Source of the DNA: Paenibacillus psychroresistens
GTDB lineage: Bacteria; Bacillota; Bacilli; Paenibacillales; NBRC-103111
Assembly: GCF_009728935.1 (NCBI RefSeq)
Contig: NZ_CP034235.1
Location: 272,501 to 336,500 of the forward strand
DNA length: 64,000 nucleotides
Reading direction: 5' to 3'
Each line of letters starts with the position of its first letter. The first letter of the stretch is position 1. Shown here piece after piece: positions 53,972-63,099 of this stretch. The notes under the pieces are model-generated. The model ran no database searches and was not told the origin of the DNA. It saw nothing but the letters and a program-made list of their open reading frames with translations. The translations under genes and the position numbers were made by a program.

Positions 53972-54916
53972 ATGAAGAATATTAAAGTTTTACGCGCTAC
54001 TATTGGTTTATTATTAGTTGTTGTTATTGCGGAGACGGCGCTTTTTGGTTATCGCGAAGTGTTGTTTCGTTCTGCTCCTGATATTGTTCAACATGAAACT
54101 AACGAAATAACAGATAAAACGGTAGCTCAAATTGGTGATGTGTTAATCAAGCAAAGTGAGCTGGCTAATAATTTATATACAACGCATGGGGCGGAGCTAA
54201 TCAATCAAATGTTAGACCGTTATGCCATTCAAATGGAAGCGGATGAGCTGGGCTTTAAGCTAACGCGCGCGGACATTGATGACGAATTAAAACGCATGCA
54301 GCAAGGCTATGAAAGTGAAGAGCTATTCTACAAATCGATGAAGGAACAAGTTGGGATGAGTGAGCTTGAGCTCCGACAGGACGTGAATTATAAGCTGTTG
54401 CTTGAACGAATAGCAACCAAGGATATAGATGTAACGGATGAAGAAATCGCAGCTTATAAGAAAGAGCACAGTGAAGAGTTTAAGAATACGGTGCAGCTTC
54501 ATATTGAGCAAATTGAAGTAGAAAGTATGGCAGCTGCTTTAAAAGTCTTAGAGCTTTTGAATAATGGCAATGATTATACAAGTGTGGCTATTGCGAACTC
54601 AACGGATACAGCGACAGCAGCGGACGGTGGCGATTTGGGCTGGGTGGAAGAAGATGACCCGTTCATTCCTGCACCTATTCTTCAAGCCGCTAAAGTCTTA
54701 GGTGTTGGTGAAGTAAGTCAGCCGATTAAAGTGGATAAGAAGTACTATATTGTGCGGTTAGTGGATTTTAAACAAAATAGCAAAGGCACTCTTGAAGAAA
54801 TCGATGCAGCGCTCCGCAAGCAATTAGCTTTACAAAAAGCACAGCCGCTTAAGGATTTAACACAAGAATTACGTAATAAAAGAAAAACAGTCATCCTTGA
54901 TCCACAGCTAAAATGA
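53972..54916 (+). CDS. yacD: PrsA/SurA-like peptidyl-prolyl isomerase (YacD)
   Basis: A 314-residue exported protein with a hydrophobic N-terminal segment (residues about 7-27) but no lipobox cysteine, so it is probably a membrane-anchored extracellular protein. A SurA/PrsA-type helical domain (about 50-170) is followed by a parvulin-like domain (about 180-275), including DGGDLGWVEEDDPFIPAP. AAGGAG lies before the ATG. The location between hslO and cysK matches yacD. Target proteins are unknown. Confidence 0.85.
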   Translation: MKNIKVLRATIGLLLVVVIAETALFGYREVLFRSAPDIVQHETNEITDKTVAQIGDVLIKQSELANNLYTTHGAELINQMLDRYAIQMEADELGFKLTRADIDDELKRMQQGYESEELFYKSMKEQVGMSELELRQDVNYKLLLERIATKDIDVTDEEIAAYKKEHSEEFKNTVQLHIEQIEVESMAAALKVLELLNNGNDYTSVAIANSTDTATAADGGDLGWVEEDDPFIPAPILQAAKVLGVGEVSQPIKVDKKYYIVRLVDFKQNSKGTLEEIDAALRKQLALQKAQPLKDLTQELRNKRKTVILDPQLK

Positions 54917-54924
54917 ATTTTATG

Positions 54925-54954
54925 TTGACAACGATTTCTTGGATTGTTAAGATT
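54925..54954 (+). promoter_or_regulatory. Candidate sigma-A promoter of cysK
   Basis: TTGACA, 18 bases, TAAGAT. The -35 is perfect, while the -10 matches at four of six positions. It ends 55 bases before the cysK start. No T-box or S-box structure was recognised in the leader. Confidence 0.45.
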
Positions 54955-55009
54955 ATTATAGTTAAAACCCACTAAAAGACTCGGGAATAGTTTGAGGAGG
55001 ATAATAAAA

Positions 55010-55948
55010 ATGGCAAGATTAGTTCAGAACATTACAGAATTGATTGGTGATACTCCGTTAGTCCGTTTGAATCGTGTAGTTCCAGAAGGCAGTGCAGAAA
55101 TTTACTTGAAGCTTGAATTTCAGAATCCAGGAGCAAGTGTTAAAGACCGTATTGCTATTAGCATGGTAGAAGTTGCTGAGCAAGCGGGCTTACTTAAACC
55201 AGGAGCAACGATTATTGAGCCAACCAGCGGTAACACAGGAATTGGTCTTGCAATGGTAGCTGCAGCTAAAGGCTATAAAGCCATTCTAGTTATGCCTGAA
55301 ACGATGAGTATTGAACGTCGCAGCTTGTTGAAGGCTTATGGCGCTCAATTGGTGCTTACTCCAGGAGCAGAAGGTATGAAAGGCGCAATTCGTCGTGCTG
55401 AAGAGCTACAAGCGGAAAACCCAGAATATTTTATGCCACAGCAATTCAATAACCCAGCTAACGTTAAAGTTCACCGTGAAACTACAGGTCCTGAAATCGT
55501 GCAAGCTATCAATGATTATGATGGTAAATTGGATGCTTTCATCTCAGGTGTTGGTACGGGCGGAACTATTTCGGGAGCAGGCGAAGTTCTAAAAGCTAGC
55601 TTTCCAGGAATCAAAATATATGCAATTGAACCAACAAACTCACCCGTACTTGCTGGCGGTAAACCTGGTCCTCATAAAATTCAAGGTATTGGAGCAGGCT
55701 TTATTCCAAGCATTCTGAATACAGAGATTTATGATGGAATTATTTCCGTTGATAATGAAGAAGCTTTCGAAACTGCACGTCGTGTAGCTAAAGAAGAAGG
55801 TATTCTAGGTGGAATTTCCTCCGGTGCTGCTATCTTTGCAGCTTTAAAAGTAGCTAAAGAATTAGGCGCTGGTAAAAGAGTAGTTGCTGTTATCCCTAGT
55901 AATGGGGAGCGTTACCTTAGTACAGCACTATATCAATTCGAAGATTAA
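55010..55948 (+). CDS. cysK: Cysteine synthase A (O-acetylserine sulfhydrylase)
   Basis: CysK makes cysteine from O-acetylserine and sulfide with PLP. The PLP lysine is in GASVKDRIA near residue 45, the substrate loop [12 protein letters not shown] near residue 72 and the phosphate loop [10 protein letters not shown] near residue 180. GAGGAGG lies before the ATG at 55010; an in-frame start six codons earlier overlaps that region. The 312-residue length is normal. A terminator follows, separating it from the folate operon. Confidence 0.96.
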   Translation: MARLVQNITELIGDTPLVRLNRVVPEGSAEIYLKLEFQNPGASVKDRIAISMVEVAEQAGLLKPGATIIEPTSGNTGIGLAMVAAAKGYKAILVMPETMSIERRSLLKAYGAQLVLTPGAEGMKGAIRRAEELQAENPEYFMPQQFNNPANVKVHRETTGPEIVQAINDYDGKLDAFISGVGTGGTISGAGEVLKASFPGIKIYAIEPTNSPVLAGGKPGPHKIQGIGAGFIPSILNTEIYDGIISVDNEEAFETARRVAKEEGILGGISSGAAIFAALKVAKELGAGKRVVAVIPSNGERYLSTALYQFED

Positions 55949-55978
55949 TCGGTTTTATCCTTATAAAATAGCTTATTT

Positions 55979-56008
55979 AAGCCTCTCCGACATGGAGGGG
56001 CTTTTGCT
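55979..56008 (+). terminator. Terminator after cysK
   Basis: AAGCCTCTCC pairs with GGAGGGGCTT (one G-U pair) around GACAT, followed by T-rich sequence. Confidence 0.85.
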
Positions 56009-56100
56009 TTTGGTTTTTTTTCGCTATAATTGTACGGGTAATGGGCAGTTTTTACATGTTTGTTGCTCGTTAATTAGTATGGAACCAGGAGGCTCGTCCC

Positions 56101-57624
56101 TTGATTGTTACAGCATATAAACAATGGCAAGAATGGGCAGAGCTTTACACGATGTTGCCTTTTGTTAGAAAATACGATTTATTAGAAACACGAGTAGCTG
56201 ACTGGCAGATGGCTTGGGAGCAAGCAAGTGAAGCTTCTTTTGTACTGGAAAGTGGAAAAGGCGGGCGATATAGCTTTCTTGGGATCAAACCGACAACAAG
56301 CATTCGTGGAAAATATACAGATGTCCCGTTGATGAAAATTAAGCAATGGATGCAACCGTTTAACTCTCCTTATGTGGAGGGGGCTCCTAAATTTATTGGC
56401 GGATGTATCGGCTTTTTAGGTTATGATACCGTACGTTCTCTAGAACGGTTACCCCAAACAGCAGAAGATGACTTGGATTTGCCTGATTTCGCGATGATGC
56501 GGTTTGATCAGCTTTGGATCATCGATCATCAGGAACTAAGCTTATATTGCGCCAGTCATACCTACACATTCACTGAAAAGCATGTACTTCAGCAGCTATA
56601 TGATACGGCTTCACATGAAACAGAAAAAATGAAGCAGCAATGGGACACTATTGTAGCAGGTGGGAATAACGAAAACTCACAAGCACGCAAATCACTTTAT
56701 CAAGAGGCGATTCAGACTGGGAATTTACAAATAGATGTGGATAAAATCCCCGATGTTGAGCGAGCTTTTGGTAAACTGGATTATATGAGAGCTGTAGATC
56801 GAGTCAAACAGTATATTGGCCAGGGCGATGTGTTTCAGGTTAATTTATCTGTTAGACAAAGCCGTAAGCTTACCCTTAATGAAATCGAGGAGCGGATTAC
56901 ACCAGAGGAAATTTATGAATGGCTCCGTTTATTGAATCCATCTCCTTATATGGGGATCCTGCGTTTTGCAGATTTTCAGCTTGTGTCAGCCTCGCCTGAA
57001 TTATTGGTTCAAGTGGAGAATAATCAAGTTCGGACACGTCCGATTGCGGGGACTAGACCTCGTGGCTTAAACGAGGATGAGGATAACCGGCTTGCAGATG
57101 AGCTAATCCATAATGAGAAAGAACGCGCGGAGCACGTCATGTTAGTCGATCTGCAACGCAATGACTTAGGCAAAATTGCCCGATACGGTACAGTTAAAGT
57201 GGATGAGTTTATGGTCATTGAGTATTATTCACATGTGATGCATATTGTTTCTGGGGTGAAAGCCGAGGTCGCTGCAGGCAAAGATGCTTATGATGTGCTG
57301 GCAGCTGTATTTCCTGGAGGTACCATAACCGGTGCACCGAAAATTCGCACAATGGAAATTATTGAAGAATTGGAACCAGTAAGGCGAGGACCTTATACGG
57401 GAGCTATCGGGTGGATTGACTATAACGGTAATTTAGAATTTAATATGGTTATACGTACAATGGTGGTTAAGGATCAAACGGCGTATATTCAAGCAGGTGC
57501 AGGAATTGTTATTGACTCTGACCCTGAGAAGGAATACATTGAATCCATTAATAAAGCCAAAGCATTATGGAAAGCGATTGAATTTAGTGAACAAAGGATT
57601 AAAACCAATATAAAGAAGGGGTGA
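56101..57624 (+). CDS. pabB: Aminodeoxychorismate synthase component I
   Basis: PabB aminates chorismate to aminodeoxychorismate, using ammonia from PabA, for the p-aminobenzoate part of folate. The 507-residue protein carries the chorismate-binding C-terminal domain, with FPGGTITGAPKIRTMEIIEE near residue 403. The substrate-site motif is PIAGT with Ala316, where E. coli PabB has the lysine of PIKGT; PIAGT is more usual in anthranilate synthase. Context (pabA, pabC and fol genes) favours PabB, but a TrpE-like or dual role is possible. The TTG start has AGGAGG eight bases upstream. Confidence 0.85.
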   Translation: MIVTAYKQWQEWAELYTMLPFVRKYDLLETRVADWQMAWEQASEASFVLESGKGGRYSFLGIKPTTSIRGKYTDVPLMKIKQWMQPFNSPYVEGAPKFIGGCIGFLGYDTVRSLERLPQTAEDDLDLPDFAMMRFDQLWIIDHQELSLYCASHTYTFTEKHVLQQLYDTASHETEKMKQQWDTIVAGGNNENSQARKSLYQEAIQTGNLQIDVDKIPDVERAFGKLDYMRAVDRVKQYIGQGDVFQVNLSVRQSRKLTLNEIEERITPEEIYEWLRLLNPSPYMGILRFADFQLVSASPELLVQVENNQVRTRPIAGTRPRGLNEDEDNRLADELIHNEKERAEHVMLVDLQRNDLGKIARYGTVKVDEFMVIEYYSHVMHIVSGVKAEVAAGKDAYDVLAAVFPGGTITGAPKIRTMEIIEELEPVRRGPYTGAIGWIDYNGNLEFNMVIRTMVVKDQTAYIQAGAGIVIDSDPEKEYIESINKAKALWKAIEFSEQRIKTNIKKG

Positions 57625-57630
57625 GTCGGA

Positions 57631-58218
57631 ATGATTCTTGTAATAGATAACTATGATTCGTTTACTTACAATTTAGTTCAGTATTTAGGGGAGCTAGGAG
57701 AGGAAGTTGTCGTTTATCGCAACGATGAAATTGATTTGGCGGGGATTGAGCACCTTAAGCCAAGTCATATTCTGATATCACCAGGACCTTGCACACCGAA
57801 TGAAGCGGGTATTAGCTTGAGCTTAATCGAGCATTTCAAAGGTGTAATTCCGATTTTTGGAGTTTGTTTGGGTCATCAGGCGATCGGTCAAGCATTTGGT
57901 GGAGAAGTCATTCGAGCAGAAAAGCTGATGCATGGCAAAACATCACCTATGATTAATGACGGCAAGACCATTTTCGAGGGCCTGCCAAGTCCTTTTACAG
58001 CTACACGCTATCATTCTTTAATTGTTCGCAGAGAAACGTTGCCGGATTGTCTGGAGATTAGTGCGGAAACAGCGGAAGGCGAGATCATGGGCTTGCGTCA
58101 TAAAGAATATGCAGTAGAAGGTGTACAGTTCCATCCTGAATCAATCATTACCGAAAACGGACTTCAAATTCTGCGGAATTTCCTCAAACGTACGGTGTTG
58201 GACGGAATTAAGGGATGA
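57631..58218 (+). CDS. pabA: Glutamine amidotransferase subunit PabA/TrpG
   Basis: This class I glutamine amidotransferase releases ammonia for PabB, and in B. subtilis the same subunit also serves anthranilate synthase. The catalytic cysteine is in [16 protein letters not shown] near residue 79, and the His-Glu pair is in FHPESI near residue 170. The 195-residue length is normal. AAGGGG lies before the ATG. The start of pabC overlaps its stop. Confidence 0.94.
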   Translation: MILVIDNYDSFTYNLVQYLGELGEEVVVYRNDEIDLAGIEHLKPSHILISPGPCTPNEAGISLSLIEHFKGVIPIFGVCLGHQAIGQAFGGEVIRAEKLMHGKTSPMINDGKTIFEGLPSPFTATRYHSLIVRRETLPDCLEISAETAEGEIMGLRHKEYAVEGVQFHPESIITENGLQILRNFLKRTVLDGIKG

Positions 58219-59078
58219 TTATCTCAATGAACGGGAGCTTATGCGAGGAAAAAGAAGCCGTGGTCTCCGCTTATGATCACGGTTTTCTCTATGGAATGGG
58301 TTTGTTTGAAACCTTTCGCACTTATCAAGGCAAAGCCTTTTTGTTGAAAGAGCACTTGGAACGATTGGCTTTAGGGTGTAAAGAGCTAGCGATTCAACTC
58401 AAGATCGGGCTCGCTTACTGGGAGCAGCAGATTGAGCAATTGTTGGCGGTTAATCATTTACAGGATGGATACTTCCGTTTATCTGTTTCCGCGGGTACAG
58501 ATCTATTGGGACTTCCAACAAATGAGTATCTCACCCCAACTGTAATACTCTATGTAAAAGCATTACCGGTCATGGATGATCAGCTTTATGTAAAGGGAAA
58601 GCCACTGCAGCAGCTGCGTTTGCGTCGTAATTCTCCTGAAGGGGAATGGAGACTTAAATCCTTTCATTACATGAACAACATCATGGCAAAACGTGAACTG
58701 ATGGAATATCCTTGGGCTGCAGGCGCCGAAGGGCTTTTTTTGAACCAAGCTGGAGTGGTGGCAGAGGGTATCGTTAGCAATGTATTTTTCATTAAAGAGG
58801 GAAAATGTTATACACCAGAGGTTGATACAGGTATCTTGCCAGGAATAACGCGGCAGAAGGTTATTGATTTAGCAGAGCAATTAAACATCCGTCTGGAACA
58901 AGGTTTATATAGCTGGGAAGAGTTAGCTGCTGCTGATGAAATATTCTTAACTAATTCGATACAAGAGCTAGTCCCCGTTACCACATTATTCGATCTCGAG
59001 GGAAATCAGCAGCAAATCAGCGAGGGCATAATTGGACCTGTTACTCATAAGCTGCTTGCGGAATATCGACTCTTTTAA
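58215..59078 (+). CDS. pabC: Aminodeoxychorismate lyase
   Basis: PabC splits aminodeoxychorismate to p-aminobenzoate and pyruvate. It is a fold-type IV PLP enzyme of 287 residues. Motifs include [18 protein letters not shown] near residue 20, the PLP lysine in the [15 protein letters not shown] segment near residue 150 and [10 protein letters not shown] near residue 180. The start overlaps the pabA stop (ATGA), so they are coupled. The next gene on the forward strand, folP, begins 807 bases later because a reverse-strand gene intervenes. Confidence 0.92.
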   Translation: MIISMNGSLCEEKEAVVSAYDHGFLYGMGLFETFRTYQGKAFLLKEHLERLALGCKELAIQLKIGLAYWEQQIEQLLAVNHLQDGYFRLSVSAGTDLLGLPTNEYLTPTVILYVKALPVMDDQLYVKGKPLQQLRLRRNSPEGEWRLKSFHYMNNIMAKRELMEYPWAAGAEGLFLNQAGVVAEGIVSNVFFIKEGKCYTPEVDTGILPGITRQKVIDLAEQLNIRLEQGLYSWEELAAADEIFLTNSIQELVPVTTLFDLEGNQQQISEGIIGPVTHKLLAEYRLF

Positions 59079-59102
59079 CGAATGAAGTGGCTGGAAGCTA
59101 GG

Positions 59103-59762
59103 TTAAAAAGTAATCGGTGGTAAATCGAAGCTGTAAGCAAGCAATAGTGGATTTACCAGCTTTTCAATTTGTTTACGACTCTCGACAGTCTGTTGTTCAC
59201 TTAAGTTAAAGCCAATATTTAATCTATTCACCCTGATATCCGCACCAATAGAGTTAATTCCAGGAATCTGATTTATATTTGCTGTCAATAACTCTTGGGC
59301 AGCTTCTAACTCAGCTTTGGTGAATTGTGCATCTTCAAATTCAATGGAATCTGGAAATTTAGCTAATGCTATAATCTTTTCCTCGAGCTCAGGCGTGCTA
59401 TGGACTAATTTAACAGCTAGCTTGTGATTTGCCGATTTAATATAGATGCCTCCGTAGTTTTCCGGTGGGAGAATGCTTGCTATATTCGGGACCTGGCCTT
59501 CAATATCTGCAAGTCCTGCCAGAATAGTGCGTTCCCCGATCATGGCAAATCCCGGATTGGGACCTTGTTCAGCATAAAGTCGGTTTATAGCCTCCGGTGA
59601 GGTGTCCAACCCAACGTTCTTTCGCATCTCAACCAGATTCTTATAAGCAGTAGACGTAGGATCGGGTAAAGTATTTTCTGAAATAGGTGTAGTGCCACTA
59701 TCTTTATAAACGAATAAAATAGCGGCTAGGATTAGAATCGAGACTATAGTTGCTTTGAACAT
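59103..59762 (-). CDS. Hypothetical exported or membrane-anchored protein
   Basis: A 219-residue protein that is not recognised. Residues 4-19 form a hydrophobic signal or anchor segment without a lipobox cysteine. The rest is hydrophilic, with a probable structured region from about residue 40 to 215 including NPGFAMIGERTILAGLADIE and a helical AELEAAQELLTANINQIPG stretch. AAAGGA lies nine bases before the ATG on the reverse strand, and a good promoter lies just beyond. It is inserted, in reverse, between pabC and folP, which are consecutive in B. subtilis. No function is proposed. Confidence 0.72.
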   Translation of the reverse strand: MFKATIVSILILAAILFVYKDSGTTPISENTLPDPTSTAYKNLVEMRKNVGLDTSPEAINRLYAEQGPNPGFAMIGERTILAGLADIEGQVPNIASILPPENYGGIYIKSANHKLAVKLVHSTPELEEKIIALAKFPDSIEFEDAQFTKAELEAAQELLTANINQIPGINSIGADIRVNRLNIGFNLSEQQTVESRKQIEKLVNPLLLAYSFDLPPITF

Positions 59763-59786
59763 CAGATAAAATCCTTTCTTTATTGG

Positions 59787-59815
59787 ATTATAGGGTTAGA
59801 CGTATAATATCCCAA
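59787..59815 (-). promoter_or_regulatory. Sigma-A promoter of the reverse-strand orphan gene
   Basis: On the reverse strand: TTGGGA, 17 bases, TATAAT. It ends 24 bases before the orphan's start codon. On the forward strand TATAAT also appears at 59803-59808 and could help transcribe folP, but its -35 is poor. Confidence 0.6.
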
Positions 59816-59885
59816 AAGGTTGTTAAATTGTAAAAAAATCCTTGTGAATCAGCTTAACCAAGTCAAACCCTTAAGGAGTAAGGAA

Positions 59886-60704
59886 ATGGGAGTGCTACAA
59901 TGTCATGATCAAGCCCTGCAAATCGGCACTAGAACATTAATTATGGGTATTCTAAATGTAACTCCCGATTCTTTTAGCGATGGGGGTGACTTTATTTCCG
60001 TAGACAAGGCTGTAGAACGCGCTAAGCAAATGGAAGCTGAAGGGGCTGACATCCTCGATATTGGCGGGGAATCGACTCGTCCTGGTGCAGATAAGGTTAC
60101 TTTGGCAGAGGAACTACGGCGTGTTATACCAGTTGTACAAGCAATTAGAGCTGCTGTATCGCTTCCAGTATCTGTGGATACCTATAAAGCGGAAGTCGCA
60201 CGTCAAGCACTTGAGGCTGGAGCACATATTATTAATGATGTTTGGGGTTTGAAGGGCGACGAAGCTATGGCAGAGGTTATTGTCCATTATCGCTGTCCGG
60301 TTATATTGATGCACAATCGCAAGGTGATGAATTACGCTGATTTTTTAGCAGATGTTGTTGAGGATATGCAGGCGAATATTCAGTTTGCTGTGGATGCAGG
60401 GATAGATCCTTCCCAAATCATTCTTGATCCGGGAATCGGTTTTGCCAAAAGCTATGAGCAGAATTTGGAACTGATGAATCACTTAAACGGATTGGTTGCA
60501 TTAGGCTATCCTGTCCTTTTGGGAACTTCACGCAAGAGCATGATTACTAAAACCTTAGAGCTGCCTGCAGACGATGTCATAGCGGGAACCGCTGCCACAG
60601 TTGCTCTGGGTATTGCTCAAGGCTGCGAAATTATCCGTGTTCATGATATAGAACAAATGAAGCGGGTTGCCAGGATGACAGATGCGATTGTCCGAAGAGG
60701 TTGA
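59886..60704 (+). CDS. folP: Dihydropteroate synthase
   Basis: FolP (Sul) joins p-aminobenzoate to the pterin diphosphate; it is the sulfonamide target. The 272-residue TIM-barrel protein has IMGILNVTPDSFSDGG near residue 20, DIGGESTRPGA near residue 59, DPGIGFAKSYEQN near residue 182 and GTSRKSMI near residue 217. The ATG at 59886 follows AAGGAG at eight-base spacing; the open frame further upstream lies in promoter sequence. folB, folK and yazB follow closely. Confidence 0.94.
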   Translation: MGVLQCHDQALQIGTRTLIMGILNVTPDSFSDGGDFISVDKAVERAKQMEAEGADILDIGGESTRPGADKVTLAEELRRVIPVVQAIRAAVSLPVSVDTYKAEVARQALEAGAHIINDVWGLKGDEAMAEVIVHYRCPVILMHNRKVMNYADFLADVVEDMQANIQFAVDAGIDPSQIILDPGIGFAKSYEQNLELMNHLNGLVALGYPVLLGTSRKSMITKTLELPADDVIAGTAATVALGIAQGCEIIRVHDIEQMKRVARMTDAIVRRG

Positions 60705-60740
60705 GTCAACGGAAATATTTATCAAGGAAGAGGTCTGGAA

Positions 60741-61127
60741 ATGGATAAAATAATTCTTACTCGCATGGCTTTTTATGGCTATCACGGTGTGTTTGCAGAG
60801 GAAAATAAGCTGGGACAGCAGTTTTATATAGATGCAGAGCTTTCGCTTCCGCTAGACGAAGCCGGGCGCAGCGATGAGCTGGAGCATACGGTTAATTATG
60901 CCGAGGTTTATCACACGATCCAGGGTATTGTTGAAGGTAAAACCTTCCGTTTACTGGAGGCTTTAGCAGAAAACATTGCATCTACGCTCCTGCAAACATA
61001 TACTAGTATCAATGAAATCAAGGTTAGAGTCATTAAGCCACACCCGCCGTTCAAGATTTTTTTCGAAGGGGTTACCGTGGAGATTACTAGAAAGCGGGAA
61101 GCCGGATGGATTCAACACAAGTCTTAA
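60741..61127 (+). CDS. folB: Dihydroneopterin aldolase
   Basis: FolB converts dihydroneopterin to hydroxymethyl-dihydropterin and glycolaldehyde. The 128-residue protein begins with the characteristic MAFYGYHGVFAEENKLGQQF and ends with the pterin-binding segment IKPHPPFKIFFEGVTVEI. AGGAAGAGG lies before the ATG. It overlaps folK by 22 bases. Confidence 0.94.
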   Translation: MDKIILTRMAFYGYHGVFAEENKLGQQFYIDAELSLPLDEAGRSDELEHTVNYAEVYHTIQGIVEGKTFRLLEALAENIASTLLQTYTSINEIKVRVIKPHPPFKIFFEGVTVEITRKREAGWIQHKS

Positions 61128-61621
61128 AAGAGTTTGCCTACATTGGGCTTGGCTCGAATATTGAAGATCGTGAGTTCTATTTGGCAGAAGCCATTCGTTT
61201 ATTACAAGAGAATCCTGACATACAAATTAGCCGTTGTTCATCCATATATGAAACAGATCCGGTGGGATATACAGACCAAGCAGCCTTTTTAAATAGGGTA
61301 ATTAAAGTGGAAACTAACCTTAAGCCGTCTGAGCTGTTTAAACATATGTTATCCGTGGAGCAGCTGCTGGGTCGTGTACGTGATATTCGCTTTGGTCCGC
61401 GGACCATTGATCTCGATTTGTTGCTATACGGTCATCATCAGTTGGACCAGCCTGAACTGTTGGTCCCGCATCCACGAATGGCTGAACGTGCTTTCGTACT
61501 TATTCCCCTTTTAGAGATTGCAGATGAGAATTCAATACCCGCCATGGATATTCTCAAACATAATGTAACCGAACTGGCAGGAAAGGAAGGCGTCAAACTA
61601 TGGATTACCAACAACAATTAG
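61106..61621 (+). CDS. folK: Hydroxymethyl-dihydropterin pyrophosphokinase
   Basis: FolK activates the pterin with a diphosphate from ATP, giving the substrate of FolP. The 171-residue protein has GLGSNIEDREFYLAEAI near residue 13, YETDPVGYTDQAAFLN near residue 49 and the signature RFGPRTIDLDLLLYG near residue 94. The start lies within the end of folB and the end overlaps yazB by 22 bases, a tightly coupled arrangement. Confidence 0.94.
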   Translation: MDSTQVLKEFAYIGLGSNIEDREFYLAEAIRLLQENPDIQISRCSSIYETDPVGYTDQAAFLNRVIKVETNLKPSELFKHMLSVEQLLGRVRDIRFGPRTIDLDLLLYGHHQLDQPELLVPHPRMAERAFVLIPLLEIADENSIPAMDILKHNVTELAGKEGVKLWITNNN

Positions 61622-61818
61622 CACGTAGAATAAGAGCATTTCGTAAATTAAAAAGACTAACCCAAACCGAACTAGCCGATTCCGTGGGCGTTTCCATTGC
61701 TATAATCGGTGCAGTAGAGCGTGGAGCCCGCAAAGTGGAGAGCTTGCTGTTAGGTCGGATCGCTGAAGCACTTGCCGTGGAACAGAAGGATCTGCTTCCG
61801 CCCGTTGCAATATCGTAG
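61600..61818 (+). CDS. yazB: XRE-family helix-turn-helix protein YazB
   Basis: A 72-residue protein that is almost entirely a helix-turn-helix domain: LARRIRAFRKLKRLTQTELA followed by DSVGVSIAIIGAVERGARKV. Its target is unknown. It starts inside folK, as in B. subtilis, and is likely made from the folate transcript. Possible regulation of that operon is speculative. Confidence 0.87.
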   Translation: MDYQQQLARRIRAFRKLKRLTQTELADSVGVSIAIIGAVERGARKVESLLLGRIAEALAVEQKDLLPPVAIS

Positions 61819-61826
61819 ATTATTTG

Positions 61827-61855
61827 AAGGTAAATACCGGTTATCCGGTTACCTT
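61827..61855 (+). other. Hairpin between yazB and dusB
   Basis: AAGGTAA pairs with TTACCTT and CCGG with CCGG around TTAT, leaving three unpaired bases on one side. There is no T-run, so it is not a standard terminator. It lies 26 bases before the dusB start and could protect or separate transcripts. Confidence 0.5.
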
Positions 61856-61880
61856 GCAGCCTTAAAGGAGATGTAAGCCC

Positions 61881-62897
61881 ATGTTTAAAATAGGCAACAT
61901 AGAGACGAAGAATAATGTAGTGCTTGCCCCTATGGCAGGTGTTTGTAACCCCGCTTTTCGCTTAATTGCTAAGGAATTTGGCGTTGGGCTCGTTTGTGCC
62001 GAAATGGTTAGCGACAAGGCTATCGTGCACAAGAATGAACGAACCATGCAAATGCTATATGTGGATGATCGAGAAAAGCCATTAAGCTTGCAAATTTTTG
62101 GTGGAGATGTAGAAACACTAGTGGAAGCAGCTAAAGTCGTGGATCGTCATACCAATGCCGATATCATCGATATCAATATGGGCTGCCCTGTTCCGAAGAT
62201 AACCAAATGTGATGCTGGCGCTCGCTGGCTGCTTAAACCTGATAAAATCGAGGAAATGATCGCTGCTGTTGTCAAAGCGGTTAATAAACCCGTAACAGTT
62301 AAAATGCGCATTGGCTGGGATGATGAGCATGTATATGCCGTGCAGAATGCCAAAGCCGTTGAGAACGGCGGGGGTCAGGCTGTTGCAGTCCATGGCCGTA
62401 CCCGGGTTCAAATGTACTCAGGCGTAGCCAATTGGGATATCATTAAAGAAGTGAAGCAGGCGGTTTCTATTCCTGTCATTGGCAACGGAGATGTCTTCAC
62501 ACCAGAGGATGCTAAGAGAATGCTCGATCATACTGGCTGTGATGCTGTTATGATTGGACGTGCTGCGCTAGGTAACCCTTGGATGCTGTATCGCACCATT
62601 GAATATTTGACTAACGGAACACTGCCTCCAGATCCAACAGCTGCTGAGAAAATCCGGATTGCTATTCTGCATATGGATCGTTTGATTACCCTTAAAGGTG
62701 AGTCTATTGCAGTGAAAGAGATGCGGAAGCACATGGCTTGGTATCTAAAAGGGCTGACGGGTTCGGCTAGAATTAAAGATGTGCTTATGGAATTGACAGA
62801 GCGCGATAAGATGGCAAATGTGTTAAATGATTATGTAGCACATCTAGAGTCCGAGCCTCCGCAAATCGAATTTGAAAGTGAAGCTATTTTTCACTAA
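61881..62897 (+). CDS. dusB: tRNA-dihydrouridine synthase
   Basis: A flavoenzyme that reduces uridine to dihydrouridine in tRNA. The 338-residue protein begins APMAGVCNPAFRLIAKEFG and has the catalytic-cysteine region DINMGCPVPKITKCDAG near residue 95, KMRIGWDDEH near residue 140 and GNGDVFTPEDAKRML near residue 203. AAAGGAG lies before the ATG. The position before greA and lysS is the same as yacF (dusB) in B. subtilis. Confidence 0.94.
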   Translation: MFKIGNIETKNNVVLAPMAGVCNPAFRLIAKEFGVGLVCAEMVSDKAIVHKNERTMQMLYVDDREKPLSLQIFGGDVETLVEAAKVVDRHTNADIIDINMGCPVPKITKCDAGARWLLKPDKIEEMIAAVVKAVNKPVTVKMRIGWDDEHVYAVQNAKAVENGGGQAVAVHGRTRVQMYSGVANWDIIKEVKQAVSIPVIGNGDVFTPEDAKRMLDHTGCDAVMIGRAALGNPWMLYRTIEYLTNGTLPPDPTAAEKIRIAILHMDRLITLKGESIAVKEMRKHMAWYLKGLTGSARIKDVLMELTERDKMANVLNDYVAHLESEPPQIEFESEAIFH

Positions 62898-62928
62898 AAT
62901 CCTTGTAAAACTAGATAATTGCCCGGAT

Positions 62929-62957
62929 TGACATTTGACTAAGGTTGCAATATAATC
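62929..62957 (+). promoter_or_regulatory. Consensus sigma-A promoter of greA
   Basis: TTGACA, 17 bases, TATAAT: a perfect match with ideal spacing. Transcription would start near 62964, giving a leader of about 135 bases before greA. Confidence 0.9.
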
Positions 62958-63099
62958 AGTCAATAAACCGAGCGAGATCTAACTTACATGTCATTAGGAT
63001 GCAAATTTGTAATATATTAGAGGGTGAATTCATAACGATTGGGGATCGATCAGATTCTGCGATATGGAAATCTTTCACGTGACGGGAGATCAGTTAAAG

